A stretch of 15,524 nucleotides of DNA from positions 1 through 15,524 of the forward strand of contig JARIBR010000003.1 in assembly GCA_029258695.1 (NCBI GenBank), read 5' to 3'. The DNA comes from Quadrisphaera sp. (GTDB lineage: Bacteria > Actinomycetota > Actinomycetes > Actinomycetales > Quadrisphaeraceae). Under the pieces are notes generated by a model, which worked only from the letters and a program-made list of their open reading frames with translations, searched no databases and was not told the origin of the DNA. Position numbers and translations under genes: made by a program. Below, in pieces: positions 7,240-13,038 of this stretch (positions within the stretch are counted from its first letter, which is position 1; the number at the start of each line of letters is the position of its first letter).

Positions 7240-8277
7240 GTGCGGGCGGTGCGGTACGAGACCTTCGGCGGAGCGCTGAGCGTGCAGGAGGTGCCCGAGC
7301 CGCTCCCGCCGTCCGGCGGGGTGGTCATCGCGGTCGAGGCCACGGGGCTGTGCCGCAGCGACGTCCGCGCCTGGGAGGGCCACGACGTCGACGTGACGCC
7401 GCCGATCACCCTCGGTCACGAGCTCGTGGGCCACGTCGACGCGGTCGGCGACGGCGTGGAGCGCTGGCGCGTCGGCCAGCGCGTGACCACCCCGTTCGTC
7501 TGCGCGTGCGGCGCCTGCCCCGAGTGCGCCTCCGGCAACGGGCAGGTGTGCCGGAACCAGACCCAGCCCGGTTTCACCCACGACGGCTCCTTCGCCGAGA
7601 AGGTGGCCGTGCACCACGCCGACGCGAACCTCGTGGCCGTCCCCGACACCGTCGACGCGGGCGCCGCGGCCCTCCTGGGTTGCCGGTTCGCCACCGCCTA
7701 CCGCGCCGTGACCCTGCTGGCGCAGGTCGCCGCCGGCGAGCGGGTCCTCGTCGTCGGGTGCGGCGGCGTCGGCCTGTCCGCGGTGATGCTCGCCGTCTGC
7801 GCCGGCGCCGACGTCGTGGCCGTCGACGTGGACCCCGGGGCCCTGGCCCGGGCCCGCGCCGCGGGAGCGGTCATGACGGTCAACGCCGTCGACCGCTCGA
7901 GCGAGCAGGTGGCCACGGTCGTCCGCGACCTGCTGCCGGGCGGCGTCGGCGTCAGCGTCGACGCGCTCGGGCGCGGGTCCGCGCTCGACACCGCGCTGCT
8001 CAGCCTGGCCCGCCGCGGACGCCACGTGCAGGTCGGCCTGCTGCCCGAGGACCCGGTCGTGCGCGTCAGCCGCGTGGTCAGCCACGAGCTCACCCTGCTC
8101 GGCAGCCACGGGCTGGACGCCCGCGACTACCCGGGCCTGGTGGACCTCGTCGTCACCGGCCGGCTGCGCCCGCAGGACCTCGTGACCACGTGGATCGGCC
8201 TCGACGAGGTGCCCGACGCGATGCGCGCCACGGCGCGCGGCCAGGCGCCGGCCGGCGTGACGATGATCCGTCCCTGA
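7240..8277 (+). CDS. Zinc-dependent alcohol dehydrogenase (MDR family)
   Basis: A 345-residue medium-chain dehydrogenase that should oxidise an alcohol (or reduce the aldehyde or ketone) with NAD(H) in the cytosol. Catalytic zinc ligands are Cys38 (GLCRSD), His60-Glu61 (GHELVGH) and Cys148 (LLGCRFATAYRA). The structural zinc lobe is Cys90, 93, 96 and 104 (CGACPECASGNGQVC), with an extra Cys88. The Rossmann motif is GCGGVG (173-178), and VVAVDVD after it places an acidic residue at the end of the second strand, which favours NAD over NADP. Length fits the family. The GTG start gives the usual MRAV(R/V) beginning. It is close behind the secreted hydrolase, but a shared pathway is only a guess. 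Substrate is not identifiable. Confidence 0.93.
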   Translation: MRAVRYETFGGALSVQEVPEPLPPSGGVVIAVEATGLCRSDVRAWEGHDVDVTPPITLGHELVGHVDAVGDGVERWRVGQRVTTPFVCACGACPECASGNGQVCRNQTQPGFTHDGSFAEKVAVHHADANLVAVPDTVDAGAAALLGCRFATAYRAVTLLAQVAAGERVLVVGCGGVGLSAVMLAVCAGADVVAVDVDPGALARARAAGAVMTVNAVDRSSEQVATVVRDLLPGGVGVSVDALGRGSALDTALLSLARRGRHVQVGLLPEDPVVRVSRVVSHELTLLGSHGLDARDYPGLVDLVVTGRLRPQDLVTTWIGLDEVPDAMRATARGQAPAGVTMIRP

Positions 8278-8298
8278 GCGGGCGGGCCCGCGGTGCGG

Positions 8299-8304
8299 CA
8301 GAGT
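8299..8304 (+). promoter_or_regulatory. Candidate -10 (CAGAGT) for leaderless HIT gene
   Basis: CAGAGT lies 6 nt before GTG 8311 with no Shine-Dalgarno. It is a weak hexamer by itself, but it favours 8311 over the in-frame GTG at 8293. Confidence 0.3.
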
Positions 8305-8310
8305 TCGCCG

Positions 8311-8790
8311 GTGACCGAACGCAAGTACCGGCAGGCCTACACCCCCCGCGACTTCGACGGGCCCTGCGCCTTCTGCCCCATCGTCGCCGGCGAGGCGCCC
8401 GCCGACGTGGTGCACCGCTCGCCGCGCCTCGTCGCCTTCCTCGACATCCACCCGCTGTTCCCCGGCCACGTGCTGCTGGTGCCCGCCGTGCACGTCCAGA
8501 CCTACGACGACCTGCCCACCGACCTCGCCGACGAGTGGCTGCGCACCGGCCAGGCGCTCCAGCGCGCCGTGGAGGCCGCCACCGGCGCCGACGGCGCGCT
8601 GCTGCTGGTCAACAACGTCGTCAGCCAGAGCGTCCCGCACGTCCACCAGCACGTCATCCCGCGCACCGGCAGCGATGGCCTGCGGTACTTCCTCGGCCCG
8701 CGTCGGCGCTACGAGCCCGGGGAGGCCGCCGAGGTCGCCGGGCGCATCCGCGCCGAGCTCGAGCGAGCGGGCGCCCTGACCTCCGGGTGA
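8311..8790 (+). CDS. HIT family nucleotide hydrolase/transferase
   Basis: A 159-residue histidine-triad protein. The triad HVHQHVIP is at residues ~110-117 and the fold's earlier pieces are visible: FDGPCAFCPIVAGEAPA, FLDIHPLFPGHVLLVPAVH. HIT proteins cleave or transfer the alpha-phosphate of nucleotides such as AMP-lysine, Ap4A or ADP-sulfate. The CxxC in CAFC is the metal-binding pair seen in many bacterial members. GTG 8311 (VTERKY) is preferred; GTG 8293 would add six residues. The C-terminal ~35 residues (YFLGPRRRYEPGEAAEVAGRIRAELERA) form a charged helix. The gene converges on the aminotransferase with 39 bp between stops and no clear hairpin. The exact nucleotide substrate is unknown. 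Confidence 0.92.
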   Translation: MTERKYRQAYTPRDFDGPCAFCPIVAGEAPADVVHRSPRLVAFLDIHPLFPGHVLLVPAVHVQTYDDLPTDLADEWLRTGQALQRAVEAATGADGALLLVNNVVSQSVPHVHQHVIPRTGSDGLRYFLGPRRRYEPGEAAEVAGRIRAELERAGALTSG

Positions 8791-8829
8791 GCCCGCTGGC
8801 GCTCCACAGGAACTCTGCCCCGGTGGTCC

Positions 8830-10011
8830 TCAGGCGCCGCGCAGCCCGTCGAGGACCGTGCCCAGCCGTCGCAGCCCCTCGGTGAGCTGCTCTCGCGACG
8901 TCGCGTAGGACAGCCGCACGTGCGTCTGCGCGGTCGCCGTCCCGAAGTCCGCGCCCGGCGTCAGCGCGACGTGCGCCTCCTCCAGGGCGCGCTCGCAGAG
9001 CTCCCAGGAGCCCAGCCCGGTGCTCGAGACGTCGACGTAGACGTAGAACGCCCCGTCGGGTGCCACGGGCACGTCGAGCCCCAGGCGCGCCAGGCCGTCG
9101 AGGACGATCGCCCGGCGCGCCAGCAGCTCCACGCGCCGCTCCTCGCACAGCGCGAGGGACTCCGGGGTGAACGCGGCGAGCGCCGCCTGCTGGGCGGGAG
9201 CGGAGGCGCAGATGAACCAGTTCATCGCCAGACGCTCCACCGCGGGCGCCAGCTGCTCGGGCACCACGCACCAGCCCAGGCGCCAGCCCGTCATGCCGAA
9301 GTACTTCGAGAAGCTGTTGATGACGATGGCCTCGTCGTCCCTCGCCAGCACGCTGCGCGGGGCGCGGCCGGCGTCGTCGTGGTCGGCGAGATCGAGGTAG
9401 ATCTCGTCCACGATGCGCCACGCCCCGCGCTCGCGGGCCATCGCGCAGACGGCGTCCAGCTCCTCGGGGGCGATCGACGTGCCGGTGGGGTTCGACGGCG
9501 AGGCCACCATGACGGCCGCCGTCACGTCCGTCCACGCCTGCGCGGCGGAGTCGGCGCTGAGCTGGTAGCGGCTGGCCGCGGTGGTCGCGGCGACGGCGAC
9601 CCGCGCGCCGAGGCTCTCGACCATCTGCCGGTTGCACGGGTAGGACGGGTCGGCGAGCACCACGTCGTCCCCGGCGTCGGTGGTGGCGGCGAGCACGAGC
9701 AGCAGGGCCGCGGACGCCCCGGACGTGACGATGATCCGCGCCGGGTCCACCTCGACGCGGTGGCGCTCGCGGTAGAACCCGGCGATCGCCTCGCGCAGCT
9801 CGAGCAGGCCCGTGGGGTGGGTGTAGGGCAGCGGCCGGCCGTCCATGGCGCTCGCCATCGCGGCGCGCACCGCAGGCGGGGCCCCGACGTCGGGCTCGCC
9901 GATGCTCAGGCGCACCACGTCGTGACCGTCGGCCTCGAGCGCAGCGGCGCGCGCGCCGAAGGTCAGCGCGTAGAACGGCGCGACGCGCTCGGCGCGCTCC
10001 GAGACCTTCAC
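8830..10011 (-). CDS. PLP-dependent aminotransferase, class I/II
   Basis: A 393-residue fold-type I aminotransferase that moves an amino group between an amino acid and a 2-oxo acid. PLP residues are visible: Lys236 (INSFSKYFGMTGWRLGW) forms the Schiff base, Asn174 (SPSNPTG) and Asp202 (VDEIYLD) hold the ring, Arg244 follows the Lys motif, and the substrate-carboxylate Arg lies in THVRLSY near the C-terminus. The start is GTG 10011, whose last two bases are the first two of the TGA of the upstream peptidase gene (GTGA overlap), so the two are probably translated in a coupled way. Family is certain; amino-acid specificity (aspartate, alanine or branched) cannot be settled by eye. Confidence 0.94.
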   Translation of the reverse strand: MKVSERAERVAPFYALTFGARAAALEADGHDVVRLSIGEPDVGAPPAVRAAMASAMDGRPLPYTHPTGLLELREAIAGFYRERHRVEVDPARIIVTSGASAALLLVLAATTDAGDDVVLADPSYPCNRQMVESLGARVAVAATTAASRYQLSADSAAQAWTDVTAAVMVASPSNPTGTSIAPEELDAVCAMARERGAWRIVDEIYLDLADHDDAGRAPRSVLARDDEAIVINSFSKYFGMTGWRLGWCVVPEQLAPAVERLAMNWFICASAPAQQAALAAFTPESLALCEERRVELLARRAIVLDGLARLGLDVPVAPDGAFYVYVDVSSTGLGSWELCERALEEAHVALTPGADFGTATAQTHVRLSYATSREQLTEGLRRLGTVLDGLRGA

Positions 10012-12308
10012 CGCTGCCCTGGCCCGTCGGCTCGTGACCCGTCGTGGCGCGGTGCGTCGTCGCCCGCGAGCCCCAGCACGTCGAGGACCCAGGCGTTCTC
10101 CCACGCCCGCTCGCGCCAGGCCTCGTAGCGCCCCGAGCGCCCGCCGTGCCCGCCGTCCACCTCGGTGCGCAGCAGCGTCGCCGGGGCGCCGCCGGGCCAC
10201 AGCACGCGCATCAGGGCCACCCACTTCGCCGGTTCGACGTAGGAGACGCGCGTGTCGTGCAGGCTCGTGGTCGCCAGCACCGCGGGCAGCCGCTCCGGCA
10301 GCGATCCGGGTCCGCCGGCGGCCGGTGAGCCGGGCAGGTTCTCCGTGGGCGCGTAGGTCTTCATGAGCGCGTACACGTCGGCGTCGCGGATCGGGTCGCC
10401 CCACTCCTCCTGCTCGGTGATCGTCAGGGGCAGCGACTCGTCGAGCATCGTGGTCAGCGGGTCGACGAAGGGCACGCCGGCGAGCACCCCGGCGAAGCGG
10501 TGCGGCGCCAGGTTGAGCACGGCGCCCATGAGCAGCCCGCCCGCCGAGCGGCCGGAGGCGACGAGGCGCTGGCGGTCCACCCACCCGCCGGCGACGAGGT
10601 GCTCGGCGGCGGCGACGAAGTCGGTGAAGGTGTTGGTCTTGGCCAGCTGCTTGCCGTCGTCGTACCAGCCGCGGCCCATCTCCCCGCCGCCGCGCACGTG
10701 GGCGACGGAGTAGACGACGCCGCGGTCGAGCAGGGAGACCCGGGAGGGGGAGAACGAGGGGTCCATGCTGATCTCGTAGCTGCCGTAGCCGTACAGCTCG
10801 CCGGGCGCGGACCCGTCGCGCGGCGTCCCGGCCCTGGCCACCACGGAGACGGGCACCTGCGTGCCGTCGGGAGCCGTCGCCCAGGTGCGCTCCTCGGTGT
10901 AGCCGGCGGGGTCGTAGCCGGGCACGTCGGTGGTGCGCCGCACGTGCTGGGCGCCGCTGGCGACGTGCAGGTCGGTGACCGTGGCGGGCAGGACGAAGGA
11001 GGTCTGCGCCAGGCGCAGCAGCGGCGTCTCGAAGGACCGGTTGCTGCCGACCTCGGTCACCGCCAGCGCGGTGGGCCCCTCGACCTCGCGGGGCTGGGAG
11101 AGCGCGCCGTCCGGGGCGACGTCGACCAGGGCCACGCGGGGCAGGGCGTCGCGGCGGTAGGAGACCGCGAGGTGCCCGGCGAAGGCGTCGACGTCCTCCA
11201 GGCGGCGCCCGGGCTCGTGGGGCACGACGGGGCGCCAGCGCTCGTGCGCGGTGGCGGGGTCGCCGTACCCGCCGTCGTCGCCGGCCATCAGCACCGACAG
11301 CTCGTAGTCGGTGGCGCCGTCGTCGTGCAGCACCAGCAGGGCGTCGCGCCCCCCGAGGACGGCGTGCTCCACGTCGTACTCCACGCCGGTCCGGCGCCCG
11401 GCCACCGAGCGCGGCGTCCCGGCGGGGTCGTCGGCGTCGAGCAGCCACACCTCGCTGGTGGTCTTCGACCCGGACGCGAGCACCAGGTGGCGCCCGCTGC
11501 GGGTGCGCCCCACCCCCAGCCAGTAGCGGGCGTCGTCCTCGCGGTGGACCAGCGCGTCGTCGGCCACGGGGGCGCCGACGGCGTGGCGGCGCACCTCGTG
11601 GGGGCGCCACGCGTCGTCGACCACCGTGTAGAGCACGGTGGCCGAGTCCGAGGCCCAGGTCGCGCCGTAGAAGACGCCGGGCACCTCGTCGGCGAGGTCC
11701 GTGCCGGTCGCCAGCTCGCGGACGCGCAGGGTGAAGCGCTCGTCGCCGGAGGTGTCGGACGACCACGCCAGCAACCGTCCGTCGGGGCTGACCGACGCGG
11801 CGCCGAGCGCGAAGAACGGGTGGTCGCGGGCCTCGGCGTTGGCGTCGAGCATCACCTGCTCGCCCGGCAGCGGGCCGCCGTCCTCGCCCACCGCGGGCGG
11901 CTCCCACGCGGCGTCGGCCTCGCCGGTGCCGGTGCTCGCCTCGTCGCCACCGGTCTCGAGCAGGGCGGGCACCCGGCAGAGCAGCGCGTGCTGGCCACCC
12001 GCCACGGTGCGCCGGTAGTACCACCAGTCACCGTCGCGGGCGGGCACCGAGACGTCGTCCTCGCGCGTGCGCTCTTTCGTCTCGGTGAACATCTGCTCGC
12101 GCAGGCCGGCCAGGTGGGCCGTGCGGGCCTCAGCCCAGGCGTTCTCGGCGTCGACGTGCGCGCGCACCGCCGGGTCCTCGAGGTCGCGCAGCCACTCGTA
12201 CTCCTCGACGACCACGTCGCCGTGGTGGCGCCGCTCGGTGGGGACGCGGGTGGCCAGCGGCGGCTCGACGGGTGCAGCGGGTGAGGTCGGTGAGGCGGTG
12301 GAGGTCAC
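10008..12308 (-). CDS. S9 family prolyl oligopeptidase, oligopeptidase B-like
   Basis: A 766-residue serine peptidase. The N-terminal ~400 residues form the beta-propeller that limits entry to short peptides (EEYEWLRDLEDP near residue 40 is the family start). The C-terminal alpha/beta hydrolase part has the nucleophile Ser588 in SGRSAGGLLMG, Asp685 in LHDTRVSYVEPAKW and His721 in VDGGHGGRSGRY. The RGGGEMGRGWYDDGK stretch and the EPAKW motif match oligopeptidase B (PtrB), which cuts after Arg/Lys in small peptides, more closely than prolyl endopeptidase. No signal peptide is seen, so it is cytosolic. The GTG start at 12308 has TAGGGT 6 nt upstream and no Shine-Dalgarno. The aminotransferase follows with a 4-nt overlap. 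At 766 residues it is somewhat longer than the usual ~690-720, mainly in propeller loops. Confidence 0.93.
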   Translation of the reverse strand: MTSTASPTSPAAPVEPPLATRVPTERRHHGDVVVEEYEWLRDLEDPAVRAHVDAENAWAEARTAHLAGLREQMFTETKERTREDDVSVPARDGDWWYYRRTVAGGQHALLCRVPALLETGGDEASTGTGEADAAWEPPAVGEDGGPLPGEQVMLDANAEARDHPFFALGAASVSPDGRLLAWSSDTSGDERFTLRVRELATGTDLADEVPGVFYGATWASDSATVLYTVVDDAWRPHEVRRHAVGAPVADDALVHREDDARYWLGVGRTRSGRHLVLASGSKTTSEVWLLDADDPAGTPRSVAGRRTGVEYDVEHAVLGGRDALLVLHDDGATDYELSVLMAGDDGGYGDPATAHERWRPVVPHEPGRRLEDVDAFAGHLAVSYRRDALPRVALVDVAPDGALSQPREVEGPTALAVTEVGSNRSFETPLLRLAQTSFVLPATVTDLHVASGAQHVRRTTDVPGYDPAGYTEERTWATAPDGTQVPVSVVARAGTPRDGSAPGELYGYGSYEISMDPSFSPSRVSLLDRGVVYSVAHVRGGGEMGRGWYDDGKQLAKTNTFTDFVAAAEHLVAGGWVDRQRLVASGRSAGGLLMGAVLNLAPHRFAGVLAGVPFVDPLTTMLDESLPLTITEQEEWGDPIRDADVYALMKTYAPTENLPGSPAAGGPGSLPERLPAVLATTSLHDTRVSYVEPAKWVALMRVLWPGGAPATLLRTEVDGGHGGRSGRYEAWRERAWENAWVLDVLGLAGDDAPRHDGSRADGPGQR

Positions 12309-12314
12309 GACCCG

Positions 12315-12342
12315 ACCCTACGGAGGCCAGCAGCGCTCTCAC
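12315..12342 (-). promoter_or_regulatory. Promoter of peptidase-aminotransferase operon, leaderless type
   Basis: On the minus strand, GTGAGA (12342-12337, 4 of 6 to TTGACA), 16 bp, then TAGGGT (12320-12315), ending 6 nt before GTG 12308. The -10 and its 6-nt spacing are the same as at the antiporter gene. It overlaps the vapC stop codon, so the peptidase can be transcribed independently of vapBC. Confidence 0.6.
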
Positions 12343-12740
12343 GTCGGTGCGTCGACGAGGACCGCGACGTCGGGGTGGAGCAGGGCCAACGCCTTGTCGA
12401 ACGTCGCCAGCCGCCCGCCGTGGGCGCGGGCCAGACCCGCCAGGTAGGCGTCGGTGACCTGGCGGTGCCCGACGACACCGCGCGGGTCCACCGTGTCGTA
12501 CCCCTGGTCGTCCGGCCAGAACCGGTGGCGGGTCGAGGCGCCGAGGTCATGAACGATGGTGGAGGCGACGGTCGAGGTGCTGCCGGCCCTCACCAGGAAG
12601 CGGACCAGGGCGCCCTGCGTGATGGGGCACGAGGCGAAGGATCCAGGCCACGAGGCGAGCCACGACTCGCTCGCCTCGTGGTGCACGTGATCACCGACGG
12701 TCAGGGCGATGAGCACGTTGGCGTCGAGGAGCGCGATCAC
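12339..12740 (-). CDS. vapC: VapC-type PIN-domain toxin (ribonuclease)
   Basis: A 133-residue PIN-domain protein, the RNase toxin of a type II toxin-antitoxin pair; such toxins cleave tRNA or rRNA and stop translation. PIN residues visible are Asp6 (ALLDANVLIAL), Asp97 (VTDAYLAGLA) and Asp115 (LATFDKAL). At the second acidic position, in CPITQGALVRFLVR, Gln42 stands where many VapC proteins have Glu; I believe Gln is also found in this subgroup, so inactivation is not implied. The GTG start at 12740 overlaps the vapB stop (GTGA), which fixes the start and indicates coupled translation. Length is normal. The peptidase gene starts 30 bp after its stop. Target RNA unknown. Confidence 0.92.
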   Translation of the reverse strand: MIALLDANVLIALTVGDHVHHEASESWLASWPGSFASCPITQGALVRFLVRAGSTSTVASTIVHDLGASTRHRFWPDDQGYDTVDPRGVVGHRQVTDAYLAGLARAHGGRLATFDKALALLHPDVAVLVDAPT

Positions 12741-12964
12741 TCCTCGTCCTCGAGGGATCGGACGTCCTCGCTCGTGACGGTACGACCGGTGGAGAGCACG
12801 GTGAGCCCGGTGACCGGGCTGGTGCTCACGGTGAACGGACCGGGGGCACCGAGGGCGGCGCGCAGGAGCGAGGCGACCGTCTCGCTGAGCGAGGTCCCCG
12901 CATCCCGGGCGACGGCAGTGGTGAGGGAGTGCAGGTCCTCCGGGAGGTCGATGGTCGTCCGCAT
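12737..12964 (-). CDS. vapB: VapB-type ribbon-helix-helix antitoxin
   Basis: A 75-residue antitoxin. The N-terminus MRTTIDLPEDLHSLTTAVARDAGTSLSETVASLLRAAL is a complete ribbon-helix-helix (CopG/Arc-like) DNA-binding domain: strand 3-7, then two helices. The tail (~45-75, VTGLTVLSTGRTVTSEDVRSLEDEE) is the flexible acidic part that usually wraps the toxin. Such proteins neutralise VapC and repress their own operon, alone or with VapC. ATG 12964 has TAGCCT 6 nt upstream and no Shine-Dalgarno, so it looks leaderless. Operator-like repeats lie upstream (12983-13018). It ends in the GTGA overlap with vapC. Confidence 0.92.
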   Translation of the reverse strand: MRTTIDLPEDLHSLTTAVARDAGTSLSETVASLLRAALGAPGPFTVSTSPVTGLTVLSTGRTVTSEDVRSLEDEE

Positions 12965-12970
12965 CGAGCC

Positions 12971-12976
12971 AGGCTA
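12971..12976 (-). promoter_or_regulatory. Candidate -10 (TAGCCT) of vapBC, leaderless type
   Basis: On the minus strand TAGCCT ends 6 nt before ATG 12964. No convincing -35 was found at 16-18 bp, where the sequence is instead occupied by the inverted repeats of the presumed operator. Confidence 0.5.
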
Positions 12977-12982
12977 CATCGC

Positions 12983-13018
12983 GGTGCAGCAAAGCTGGGA
13001 TCTGCATCACGGTGCACC
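12983..13018. promoter_or_regulatory. Operator-like repeats upstream of vapB
   Basis: An imperfect inverted repeat GGTGCAG (12983-12989), 12 nt, CTGCATC (13002-13008; 6 of 7 positions pair), followed directly by a perfect 8-bp palindrome GGTGCACC (13011-13018). The shared GGTGCA core recurs with a 28-bp offset. The block sits just upstream of the vapB -10, where ribbon-helix-helix antitoxins bind for autoregulation. Confidence 0.5.
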
Positions 13019-13038
13019 CCGCGCTCTGCTGGTGTCGT

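Noticed and set aside
8278..8292. Terminator after the alcohol dehydrogenase (GCGGGCCCGC)
   Set aside because: It is a palindrome without a loop and overlaps the presumed promoter of the HIT gene; not a convincing stem-loop.
5479..8652. A minus-strand open frame of more than 1000 codons opposite the hydrolase, dehydrogenase and HIT genes
   Set aside because: It is a GC-driven shadow. Its translation is low-complexity and His/Arg/Gly/Ala/Val-rich with no domain, while the plus-strand frames show clear motifs.
10500..12284. A long plus-strand open frame opposite the S9 peptidase
   Set aside because: The translation is repetitive Gly/Ala/His/Val-rich sequence without motifs, and the minus-strand peptidase with its catalytic triad explains the region.
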